A stretch of 11,188 nucleotides of DNA from CAZGTQ01 sp964528575. Its GTDB lineage: Bacteria > Planctomycetota > UBA1135 > GCA-002686595. This document shows, in pieces, positions 1-6,395 of the stretch. The translations under genes were made by a program, and so were the position numbers. The stretch is from NCBI GenBank assembly GCA_964528575.1, contig CAZGTQ010000239.1:1-11188 (forward strand). The letters are read 5' to 3'. The stretch's first letter is position 1. The number at the start of each line of letters is the position of its first letter. Below the pieces are notes generated by a model that saw only the letters and a list, made by a program, of their open reading frames with translations, ran no database searches and was not told the DNA's origin.

Positions 1-1
1 G

Positions 2-1168
2 GCGCTCCCGCGGCTCGCCGAGCTCGGCATCCCCGACGTGACCCTCGCGTTCACGCCGGCGCACGAGACGTGGAGCGCGCTCGCCCGGCTCCCGAGGCTC
101 GGAGCCCTCGGCCTGCGCACGACGTCCGCCGCGTTCGCGCAACTGCCGCGCGACGAGCGCCTGCGCTCGCTCTCGCTCGACGTGCTCGACGACGCGGGCG
201 CCCGCGCGCTGGCCGAGCTCCCGAGCCTGCGCTCGCTCTCGCTCGAAGCGCTCGACGACGCGGGCGCCCGCGCGCTGGCCGAGGTCCCGAGCCTGCGCGC
301 GCTGCACGTGGTCGCGCCGCTCGACGCTGCCACGATCCGTGCGCTCGCGGCGCTTCCCGACCTGCGCCTCCTGGACGTCTTGCGGCCGCTGGGCGGCGCG
401 GCGCTCGCCGCCCTGCCGGGTCTGACGCGCGTCGAGGAGCTGTGGATCGCATACGAGGAGCCGAACGCGAGCGCGGCGATCGACGCGGTGAGCGCGCTCC
501 CGTCGCTCACGTCGCTCACGCTGCACGGCGCGGTCCCGGCGGGCGGCCTGGCGCAGATGAGCCGCTTGCGCCTCCTGCGCGAGCTGCACCTGGGAGGCGA
601 CCGCCACGATCAGAGCCTGGCACCGCTGGCCCGGCTCCCACTCCGCGCGCTGACGATCCGCGGCTGGCACGGTCCGGCCGCCGAGCTGGACGAGATCGGC
701 GCCCTCGTCGAGCTCGAATCGCTCAACCTCCAGGAGGGAGCGCTCCGAGGCGCGTCACTCGGCTTCCTCTCCCGGCTGCCGCGGCTGCGACGGCTGAGCC
801 TGGAGGGGACCGGCGTGAGCGAGGCACAGCTCGCGCCGCTCGCCGCGCTCCCGCGCCTCGAGGAGCTGGACCTGGGCGGCTGCCGCCTCGGCGCACTGCC
901 GGCCGTGGTCGCGCGGCTCGAGCGGCTGCGCGTCCTGTCGCTGGCCGACGCCGAAGAGGTCGACGACGGTGACGTGCGCACGATCGCGCGCCGGCTGCGT
1001 GAGCTGCGCTGCCTCGATCTCTCCGGGACTGGAGTCACCGACCGGGGGCTCGATGCGCTCGGGGCGCTCCGAGCGCTCGAGCTCCTCGACCTCGGCTGGA
1101 CGTCGACGAGCGTGCGGGCGGGGGAGCGGTTGGAGGCGCGGCTGGCGCGCTGCTCCGTCATCTGGTGA
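2..1168 (+). CDS. Leucine-rich-repeat protein, C-terminal part (5' end outside window)
   Basis: The reading frame is open to the first bases of the window and is already repeat-like there, so the gene starts upstream; the first internal ATG/GTG (GTG at 38) is unlikely to be the true start. The visible part, about 388 residues, is built almost wholly of leucine-rich repeats of 22-26 residues with the pattern LxxLxxLxL followed by a helix such as 'DAGARALAELPSL' or 'TDRGLDALGAL'. This resembles the ribonuclease-inhibitor/cysteine-containing-like LRR classes that are abundant in planctomycetes. LRR arrays form a curved solenoid that binds proteins; no enzymatic domain, transmembrane helix or anchor is seen in this part. 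Two adjacent repeats (161-292) are nearly identical at DNA level. The protein ends right after the last repeat ('RLARCSVIW') with no C-cap domain. Partner and role are unknown. The family call is secure, the function is not. Confidence 0.88.
   Translation, partial: ALPRLAELGIPDVTLAFTPAHETWSALARLPRLGALGLRTTSAAFAQLPRDERLRSLSLDVLDDAGARALAELPSLRSLSLEALDDAGARALAEVPSLRALHVVAPLDAATIRALAALPDLRLLDVLRPLGGAALAALPGLTRVEELWIAYEEPNASAAIDAVSALPSLTSLTLHGAVPAGGLAQMSRLRLLRELHLGGDRHDQSLAPLARLPLRALTIRGWHGPAAELDEIGALVELESLNLQEGALRGASLGFLSRLPRLRRLSLEGTGVSEAQLAPLAALPRLEELDLGGCRLGALPAVVARLERLRVLSLADAEEVDDGDVRTIARRLRELRCLDLSGTGVTDRGLDALGALRALELLDLGWTSTSVRAGERLEARLARCSVIW
161..292 (+). repeat. Tandem 66-bp duplication of one leucine-rich repeat
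   Basis: Bases 161-226 and 227-292 are two head-to-tail copies of a 66-bp (22-codon) unit that differ at only three positions by my alignment. Each encodes one LRR of the form LRSLSLxxLDDAGARALAE. The other LRRs in the gene are much more diverged, so this looks like a recent in-frame expansion by one repeat. Confidence 0.9.
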
Positions 1169-1174
1169 TGGCGT

Positions 1175-1222
1175 CTGGCGTCCGATCGGGCGTCCGATCT
1201 GGCGTCCGGTCTGGCGTCACGC
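1175..1222. repeat. Four imperfect 12-bp tandem repeats in the spacer
   Basis: Four consecutive units, ctggcgtccgat (1175-1186), cgggcgtccgat (1187-1198), ctggcgtccggt (1199-1210) and a degenerate ctggcgtcacgc (1211-1222), lie just downstream of the LRR stop codon. The flanks share a further related phrase: 'tgatggcgtctgg' at 1166 and 'tgacggcgtctgg' at 1241. The array lies between two genes on the same strand. It may be simple slippage DNA or a cluster of direct binding sites; the sequence alone does not decide. Confidence 0.75.
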
Positions 1223-1252
1223 ACGGCTCATGACAACTGATGACGGCGTCTG

Positions 1253-2278
1253 GTGAGATCCAGGGGGCAGGCACGCCAGTTGCACCGCAGGGTGCTCGTG
1301 AGCGCGAACAGCGGCGACGGCGGATCGGAGCACGGTTCCTTGCACAAAGGCGCACTCCCGAACGGTAGCGCGGCACCTGCGGGGCCAGCGCCGCCGCGGC
1401 TGCTGATCGTCGACGACGACGAGTGCCAGCGGCGGCTCCTGCAGCGGCTGCTGCGCGCGGACGGGTACGAGGTGGACGACGCGGCGAGCGGGGCCGAGGC
1501 GCTGGCGAAGCTGCGGCGCGAGCGCGTCGACGTCGTGCTGCTCGACGTCGGGCTGCCCGGCGACGACGGGTTCACCGTGTGCGAGAAGATCCGCGACGCC
1601 CTCCCCCTGCCGCCGCCGATCGTGTTCGTCACAGGACACGCCGACGTCGCGGACCGCGTGCACGGCCTCGACGTCGGCGGGCGCGACTACATCGTCAAGC
1701 CGTTCGACCCGACGGAGCTGCGCGCCCGCGTGCGCGCGGCGATCCGGGCACGCCTCGCGGTCGAGCAGCTCGAGAGCCGCGCCGCCCTGGACCCGCTCAC
1801 CGGCCTGCTCAACCGCGCGCAGCTCGACGAGCGCATCGAGCGCGCGGTGCGCGGCGCGAAGCGCTCGGGGCGGCCGCTCAGCGCGCTGATGATCGACGTC
1901 GACCGCTTCAAGTCGGTCAACGACACGTTCGGCCACCTCGTCGGCGACCAGGTGCTCGTCGAGACGGCGGGGCGCCTCCAGCGCGTCGTGCGGCCGTCCG
2001 ACATGCTCGTCCGCTACGGCGGCGAGGAGTTCCTCCTGCTCGTGCCCGACACGTCGACCGGCGAGGCCGCCGCGATCGCCGATCGGCTGCGGCACTTCAT
2101 CTCCTGCGAGCCGTACACGATCGAATCCGCGGACCGCTCGCGGCTGTGGATCACCGTGAGCATCGGCGTCGGGTCGTGGCGCCCGGGCGAGAAGGGCGAC
2201 GGCCTGATCCGCGCCGCCGACGAAGCGCTCTACCGCGCGAAGTCGAACGGCCGCGACCGCGTCGTCGTCGGCGCGTGA
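1253..2278 (+). CDS. Response-regulator diguanylate cyclase (REC-GGDEF, PleD-like)
   Basis: Predicted to condense two GTP into cyclic di-GMP when its receiver domain is phosphorylated; cytoplasmic. Numbered from the GTG at 1253, the receiver domain spans about residues 49-165. It has the acidic pocket DDD 54-56, phosphoacceptor Asp98 in 'VVLLDVGLP', switch Thr127 ('VTGHAD') and Lys149 ('IVKPFD'). A short linker (about 170-178) leads to the GGDEF domain (about 179-338), which opens with 'DPLTGLLNR' and has the signature RYGGEEF with GGEEF at 256-260. An RxxD inhibitory site (RPSD 247-250) sits five residues before the signature, so product feedback is expected. The N-terminal 45 or so residues are low-complexity with weaker G/C bias at third codon positions, so the true start may be a later codon: GTG 1298 behind 'cagggtg', or TTG 1340 behind 'cggag'. 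The longest form is given here. No cognate histidine kinase is in the window. The protein converges on the next gene with a 16-bp gap. Confidence 0.93.
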   Translation: MRSRGQARQLHRRVLVSANSGDGGSEHGSLHKGALPNGSAAPAGPAPPRLLIVDDDECQRRLLQRLLRADGYEVDDAASGAEALAKLRRERVDVVLLDVGLPGDDGFTVCEKIRDALPLPPPIVFVTGHADVADRVHGLDVGGRDYIVKPFDPTELRARVRAAIRARLAVEQLESRAALDPLTGLLNRAQLDERIERAVRGAKRSGRPLSALMIDVDRFKSVNDTFGHLVGDQVLVETAGRLQRVVRPSDMLVRYGGEEFLLLVPDTSTGEAAAIADRLRHFISCEPYTIESADRSRLWITVSIGVGSWRPGEKGDGLIRAADEALYRAKSNGRDRVVVGA

Positions 2279-2294
2279 CCCGGCTGCTGCGGCG

Positions 2295-3038
2295 TCACCG
2301 CGCGCGGCCGTTCGCGAGCCGGCGCCGGAGCCACAGGCCCAGGGCGAGCGAGACGAGCGCAACCGCGCCGACCCAGACGAGCGTCGCCGTTTCGACGCCG
2401 CCCTCGCGCAGCGCCTGGCGGATGCCGTCGGCGAGACCCGCGTAGAACGCGACGCCCGGCAGCGTCGTCACCACCGACGCGAGCAGGTAGAGCCCGAAGC
2501 GCACCCGCGCCGCGCCGAAGCCGTAGTTGAGCAACGTGAGCGGGAACACCGGCGCCGCGCGCACGAGCCCGACCGCGAGGACCGGGTGCCGGCGCACCTT
2601 GCGCACGAGCCTGTCGACCGACGGGTAGCGCGCGCGCGCGCGGGCGAGCGCGGGCCGGCCGAAGCGGCGGCCGAGCACGTACGTCAGCACCGCGCCGAAC
2701 GTCGTGCCGACGAGCGCCCACAACGCTCCCGCCCACGCGCCGAACAGGAGCCCGCCGACGGCGATCAGCGGGATCGCCGGCACCGTCGTCAACGTCCACA
2801 GCACGACGAGCGCGACGAAGGCGACGATGCCCCAGGCCCCGGCCGCGTCGAGCCACCGCTCGAGCCCGTCGAGCCGCTCGCCCGCGCTGAGCCACACGCT
2901 GATCCCGATCCCCGCGACGACGAGCACCGCCGTCAGGACGCCCGCTCCCTTCGCTGCGAACGACGAGCTGTCGGCGCGCGGCTCCACCGCGCGAGCCGCC
3001 GCGCGCTCGGCCGTCGCCGCGCTCTCGCCCGCGCTCAC
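2295..3038 (-). CDS. TVP38/TMEM64 (VTT/DedA-superfamily) membrane protein
   Basis: A 247-residue inner-membrane protein. After a hydrophilic, Ala/Glu-rich N-terminus (1-30) come hydrophobic stretches at about 33-50, 70-95, 97-122, 152-170, 182-203 and 218-236, and a basic tail. The VTT signature is clear. The first half contains 'GGLLFGAWAGALWALVG' followed by 'YVLGRRFGR'. The second half contains 'RAAPVFPLTLLNYGFG' (about 160-175) and 'LPGVAFYAGLAD'. The superfamily includes bacterial DedA/YdjX-Z proteins and eukaryotic TMEM41B/VMP1, several of which scramble lipids or recycle undecaprenyl phosphate; which substrate this one handles is not shown. The GTG start at 3038 overlaps the stop of the upstream radical SAM gene in a GTGA quartet, implying translational coupling; an open frame extends further upstream but only as a shadow of that gene. 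It is the last gene of the operon. Confidence 0.87.
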   Translation of the reverse strand: MSAGESAATAERAAARAVEPRADSSSFAAKGAGVLTAVLVVAGIGISVWLSAGERLDGLERWLDAAGAWGIVAFVALVVLWTLTTVPAIPLIAVGGLLFGAWAGALWALVGTTFGAVLTYVLGRRFGRPALARARARYPSVDRLVRKVRRHPVLAVGLVRAAPVFPLTLLNYGFGAARVRFGLYLLASVVTTLPGVAFYAGLADGIRQALREGGVETATLVWVGAVALVSLALGLWLRRRLANGRAR

Positions 3039-4096
3039 AGGGCCGCCCGCACGAGGTCGCCGGTGTAGATCGCGCTCGGCAGCACCTCGCACTCCGCCCA
3101 GCAGCCCGGGCAGCGGTGCACCCACGCGCGCTCTTCCTCGATCCGCGCGCTGCGCCAGAGCTCCTCGAACCCCTGCTCGCGCAAGCTGCCGACCTTGCGC
3201 GTGTTGAACTGGCACACCGGAACGTCGCCGTTCGGCATGATCCGCATGTGCGAGCTCAGCGCGACGCACTTCGGGTTGGGCGCATGGCCGCCCTCGAGCA
3301 GGCGCGAGCGCAGCCCGCGGACGTAATAGCGCTTGGCGACGCGCTCCGCCCACGGATAGTGCACGAGGTCCTCCTCGATCGCCTCGAGCAGCTCGCGCAG
3401 GTCGTCCTGGGAGAACTCGCCGAACGTCGTGAAGCTGCCGATCTGGCCCTGCGCGACCGTTTCCGGCTCGAGGCTGTACGTCGCGCTCGCGTCGTACGCG
3501 AGGACGGGGCTCGTGCGCACGCCGAGCGGCGCGAGCAGCGCGCACAGCCGCCGGTAGTGGTCGACGCCTTCCGCGTCGACGATCGTCTGGTTGACGGCGA
3601 GCCGCAGGTTCAGCTCCTCCTGCCGCGGCGCCAGCGCCTCGAGCGTTGCCAGGACCGACGTCCACGCGTCGTCCGTCCCGCGCACGTGGTCGTGCTTGTC
3701 GCCGATGCCGTCGACCGACACGAGGAGCTGGAGCGCGAGCCGCCGCTCGCGCTGCTCGCAGAACGCGACGATCTTCTCGGTGAGGAAGCCGTTCGTCGTG
3801 ACGTGCAGGAACAGCGGGTCGAGGTGCCGCCGCGCGAGCTCGCCGATGTCGCCGAGGTCGGGTCGCACGAACGGCTCGCCACCCGAGAGGCGCACGCCGT
3901 CCATGCGCGGGAGCTCGCGGAAGATGCGCTCGATCTCGTCGAGCGAGAGCGCGTCACGCGACGGCTTCTTCCACGAGTCGCACATGATGCAACGCGCGTT
4001 GCACGTGAACGTGACGATGTACGTCAAGAAGCGCGGCAGGTCCGGCCGGCGCCGCTGGTTGCGCCAGATCGCGCGCGCCAGGCCGAGCGCTCTCAC
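3035..4096 (-). CDS. Radical SAM protein with SPASM-like C-terminal cluster motif
   Basis: A 353-residue radical S-adenosylmethionine enzyme. The [4Fe-4S]/SAM motif CxxxCxxC is at Cys32, Cys36 and Cys39 ('CNARCIMC'), and the SAM-contacting 'SGGEPF' is at 71-76. 'TTNGFLT' and 'LLVSVDG' mark later strands of the partial TIM barrel. The C-terminus carries Cys277-x12-Gly-x4-Cys295, matching the first half of the SPASM pattern, then Cys329-x2-Cys332-x3-Cys336. That is five auxiliary cysteines rather than the usual seven, so probably one full auxiliary cluster or an atypical pair. SPASM/twitch enzymes modify peptides, proteins or sugars; the substrate here is unknown. The GTG start at 4096 overlaps the glycosyltransferase stop (GTGA), and the stop overlaps the VTT gene in the same way. 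The context suggests modification of a cell-envelope glycan or lipid, which is inference. Confidence 0.9.
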   Translation of the reverse strand: MRALGLARAIWRNQRRRPDLPRFLTYIVTFTCNARCIMCDSWKKPSRDALSLDEIERIFRELPRMDGVRLSGGEPFVRPDLGDIGELARRHLDPLFLHVTTNGFLTEKIVAFCEQRERRLALQLLVSVDGIGDKHDHVRGTDDAWTSVLATLEALAPRQEELNLRLAVNQTIVDAEGVDHYRRLCALLAPLGVRTSPVLAYDASATYSLEPETVAQGQIGSFTTFGEFSQDDLRELLEAIEEDLVHYPWAERVAKRYYVRGLRSRLLEGGHAPNPKCVALSSHMRIMPNGDVPVCQFNTRKVGSLREQGFEELWRSARIEEERAWVHRCPGCWAECEVLPSAIYTGDLVRAAL

Positions 4097-5205
4097 CGGA
4101 CCGTCAGCTCCGCCGCCGCGCGCCTGAGCTCGGGAACGCGCCGCGTCTCGCCGAGCTGGCGTTGGACCGCCTCGACCGCGGCGCGCGTGCCGTCGATGCG
4201 CGCCGGCTGGATCCGCGCGCGGTACGCCTGCGCGCGGTCGCAGAACGCGCGCAGATGCTCCTCGCTGCAGTCCTCGAGCGGCACCCACTCGCCGACGCCC
4301 GCCTGCTCGAGGAAGTGCGCGTTGATGTACTGCTCGAAGTTCTCCGCCTCGGGCATCGCGAGCACGCTCTTGCCGAGATAGAGCGCCTCCCCGACGATCT
4401 GGTTGCCCGCGGTGCACACGAGCGCATGGCTCGACGCGAGATCTTCGACGAACGTGCGCGGGTCGAGCGGCCGGAAGCGCACGTCGCCGCGCGAACGCTG
4501 CGCCCCCAGGCCGTAGACGCGCACCTCGCGGCCGAGTCGGCCGAGCGCGTCGACGAGGCGCGGCGGCGCGAAACGGCGCAGGTAGGCGACGAGGTGGGAG
4601 CCGTCCGAGCGCGCGGCCTCCTTCACCTCGGGCCGCAACAGCACGCCCACCTGCGTCACGTCCCGATATTCGGGCTTGAGCGGCGGGAAGTAGAACGACG
4701 AGACGACGCGGTGCACCGGGTCGGGGCACACCGCGCGTGCGACGCTCTCGATGATCCAGAGCTTGCGCCGCAGCTCGCGCGGCAACGACGACAGGTCGCT
4801 GACCAGCGCGAAGTGCTGGTGGTCGACGCTCATGTACGGCACGCCGCAGCGGGCGGCCGCGCGCGGCAGGGCGGGCTCGAAGTCGGTGACGACGAGGTCG
4901 GGCCGGCCGGCACGGATCTCGCGCTGCAGGTGGCCGAGGAGCGAGCGCGCCCCGAGCAGGTAGCGCGCGACGTTGCCGATCGTGCCGCCGATGCTGAAGC
5001 GCCGGCCGCGGTAGCCCGAGCTGATGCCGGGGATGCGCTCGACGCGCACGTCGGTCCCCGCGTAGATCGGCGCGAGCAGCTCGTAGGCGTGCGCAGGGGC
5101 GAAGATCGAGAGGTCGTGGCGGCCGCGGAGCTGCTCGGCGAGCGCGCGCGTGCGGGTCGCGTGGCCCCGGCCCTCGCCGGCCGTGCTGAGGAAGATTCGC
5201 GCCAA
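4093..5205 (-). CDS. GT-B fold glycosyltransferase, MJ1255/VC2487-like
   Basis: A 370-residue protein resembling the MJ1255/VC2487 family of GT-B glycosyltransferases (related to GT1/GT28). The N-terminus has the family's glycine-rich acceptor-side loop 'GEGRGHATR' (10-18) after the first strand 'RIFLSTA', then 'DLVVTDFEPALPRAA' (103-117) and 'VPYMSVDHQHF' (122-132). The C-terminal half has 'HLVAYLRRF', the donor-side 'CTAGNQIVGEALYLGKSVLAMP' region (264-285, read here as two adjacent motifs) and an acidic 'PEAENFEQYINAHFLE'-type segment. Members of this group are predicted to transfer sugars from nucleotide donors; donor and acceptor are unknown here. The start is TTG at 5205, placed by a strong ribosome binding site seven bases upstream and because homology begins exactly there; the upstream frame extension is non-homologous. 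It is the first gene of the three-gene operon and diverges from the uppS-like set. Confidence 0.88.
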   Translation of the reverse strand: MARIFLSTAGEGRGHATRTRALAEQLRGRHDLSIFAPAHAYELLAPIYAGTDVRVERIPGISSGYRGRRFSIGGTIGNVARYLLGARSLLGHLQREIRAGRPDLVVTDFEPALPRAAARCGVPYMSVDHQHFALVSDLSSLPRELRRKLWIIESVARAVCPDPVHRVVSSFYFPPLKPEYRDVTQVGVLLRPEVKEAARSDGSHLVAYLRRFAPPRLVDALGRLGREVRVYGLGAQRSRGDVRFRPLDPRTFVEDLASSHALVCTAGNQIVGEALYLGKSVLAMPEAENFEQYINAHFLEQAGVGEWVPLEDCSEEHLRAFCDRAQAYRARIQPARIDGTRAAVEAVQRQLGETRRVPELRRAAAELTVR

Positions 5206-5212
5206 AGGGTGG

Positions 5213-5220
5213 TCCTCTCT
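5213..5220 (-). promoter_or_regulatory. Shine-Dalgarno site that fixes the TTG start of the glycosyltransferase
   Basis: Read on the minus strand the bases are AGAGAGGA, followed by a 7-base spacer (5212-5206) and TTG at 5205. This is the strongest ribosome binding site I noticed in the window. It supports an unusual TTG start over longer in-frame alternatives that begin further upstream. Confidence 0.7.
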
Positions 5221-5359
5221 ACACGCGCCCGTCGGCGCCGGACCCATGCGGCCTCGGGCGCAGAGCGTAGCGCGTCCGTGGGTTTTCTTCGTGCGGCATT
5301 CCACTTGCAGCAACGGCCGTGCCGGTCGTGGACCGGCGGAAGGGTCGAGCTGTAGATGG
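5221..5359. other. Divergent intergenic region, probable promoters of both flanking units
   Basis: This spacer separates the leftward glycosyltransferase operon from the rightward small ORF/uppS-like/mug set, so transcription starts for both are expected here. A locally AT-richer patch, 'gtgggttttcttcgtgcgg', occurs near 5279-5297. I could not identify a convincing -35/-10 pair or an operator palindrome on either strand. Open frames crossing it are compositional, Arg/Ala/Ser-rich shadows. Confidence 0.4.
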
Positions 5360-5701
5360 ATGGAGCGGATGGACGGCCAGGAGCGAGCGCGACGCGCCGC
5401 CGCGTCGGGCGGACGGAACGGGCGGAGCGGAGCGGCGACCCGCTCTGGCGGATCGCCCCGGGTGACTTGGCGCGACGCTCCCGCCGACCGGTTCGAGGCG
5501 TTCCGCGACCTGGCGTCGCTGCGCCGGGGTCCGCGCGAGGACCACGCTGCGCGCAGCGCGCGCCGAGACGAGGACGCGTGGCTGCCGACCTACGCGCCGT
5601 TCACGTGGGACGTGCAGCGCGGCGCGACCGTCCTGCGCGCGACGGCGTTCCTGCGGAATCATGCTCTCGGTGCATTCGAGAACGCCAACATCGCGTATTG
5701 A
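5360..5701 (+). CDS. Hypothetical small protein, uncertain
   Basis: A 113-residue ORF that I do not recognise. Its first third is low-complexity and basic (Arg/Ala/Gly/Ser). From about residue 35 ('VTWRDAPADRFEAF') the codons show the strong G/C third-position bias of real genes here, and the composition is protein-like, with 'DEDAWLPTYAPFTWDVQ' and a C-terminus 'LGAFENANIAY'. The last ten or so codons lose that bias. It has no cysteines, no signal peptide and no membrane helix. The start could be ATG 5360, ATG 5369 or GTG 5462; none has a clear ribosome binding site. The stop lies 10 bases before the uppS-like ATG, so if real the two would be co-transcribed. It could also be decayed or non-coding sequence. 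Confidence 0.42.
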   Translation: MERMDGQERARRAAASGGRNGRSGAATRSGGSPRVTWRDAPADRFEAFRDLASLRRGPREDHAARSARRDEDAWLPTYAPFTWDVQRGATVLRATAFLRNHALGAFENANIAY

Positions 5702-5711
5702 TGAAACGGCG

Positions 5712-6377
5712 ATGAAGAACGGGTTCGGGCGCTTGCCGACTCATGTCGGGATCATTCCGGACGGCAACCGGCGCTGGGCCGAGGCGCGCGGTCGCTCGCG
5801 CGCCGAGGGCTACGCGGCGGGGATCGAGCCGGGCCTCGCGCTGCTCGCCCGCTGCCGCGAGCTCGGGATCGAGGAGGTCTCGGTGTACGGCTTCACGAAG
5901 GAGAACGTGCGCCGTCCGGGGGACCAGGTCGAGGCGTTCCGGACCGCGTGCGTCGAGCTCGGACGGCGCGCGCTCGAGAGCGGAGCCGCGCTCCTCGCCG
6001 TGGGAGACCCGGGCTCGCGCCTGTTCCCCGACGAGCTGCGGCCGTACGCCGAGCGCCGAGCGCCGGGCGACGTGCGGCTCAATCTGCTCGTCAACTACGG
6101 CTGGCGTTGGGACCTGCTCGCCGCGCTCACGCACGCGCGCGCGAACGGGCCGATCGGAGCGAGCGACGTCCCCGCGGCGCTCGGCTCGGCCGGCGTCTCG
6201 CGCATCGACCTCGTCGTGCGCTGGGGCGGCCGCCAGCGGCTCTCGGGCTTCCTCCCGATGCAGTGCGCGTACGCCGACTTCCGCTCGGTCGAGACGCTGT
6301 GGCCCGACATGCGTGTCGAGGAGCTCGACGACGCGCTGCACTGGTACGAGCGGCAGGACGTCACGCTCGGCGGCTGA
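5712..6377 (+). CDS. Undecaprenyl-diphosphate-synthase-family cis-prenyltransferase, short and diverged
   Basis: A 221-residue protein of the Z-isoprenyl-diphosphate synthase (UppS) family, which extends an allylic diphosphate with isopentenyl units to make polyprenyl carriers; cytosolic or membrane-associated. 'HVGIIPDGNRRWA' (11-23) holds the catalytic Asp17 and phosphate-binding Asn/Arg. 'SVYGFTKENVRRP' (57-69) matches the usual FSxENWxRP motif, and 'LNLLVNYGWRWDLLAA' (123-138) matches the NYGGRxDI block. 'DLVVRWGGRQRLSGF' (166-180) and 'QCAYADF' (184-190) match the C-terminal RTGGExRxSNFLxWQxAYxE block. Differences from the E. coli enzyme are noticeable: TGGE is replaced by WGGR, and the Mg-binding Glu of AYxE by Asp189. 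It is also shorter than the usual 240-255 residues. ATG 5712 is chosen because homology begins eleven residues later; an in-frame ATG at 5661 would overlap the upstream ORF. I withhold the symbol uppS because this may be a specialised paralogue. Confidence 0.87.
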   Translation: MKNGFGRLPTHVGIIPDGNRRWAEARGRSRAEGYAAGIEPGLALLARCRELGIEEVSVYGFTKENVRRPGDQVEAFRTACVELGRRALESGAALLAVGDPGSRLFPDELRPYAERRAPGDVRLNLLVNYGWRWDLLAALTHARANGPIGASDVPAALGSAGVSRIDLVVRWGGRQRLSGFLPMQCAYADFRSVETLWPDMRVEELDDALHWYERQDVTLGG

Positions 6378-6395
6378 CGCCGCTACGATCGGCGC

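Noticed and set aside
1217..2362. A 381-codon minus-strand frame opposite the diguanylate cyclase gene
   Set aside because: The product is compositional (Arg/Ala/Val/Asp-rich), with no recognisable motif, while the plus strand encodes complete REC and GGDEF domains.
3116..4381. Plus-strand frames opposite the radical SAM and glycosyltransferase genes
   Set aside because: They mirror genes with intact catalytic motifs and show only shadow composition.
5360..5701. The small ORF as a RiPP precursor for the radical SAM/SPASM enzyme
   Set aside because: It is on the opposite strand, has no cysteines, no repeated core and no recognisable leader, so nothing beyond proximity supports the idea.
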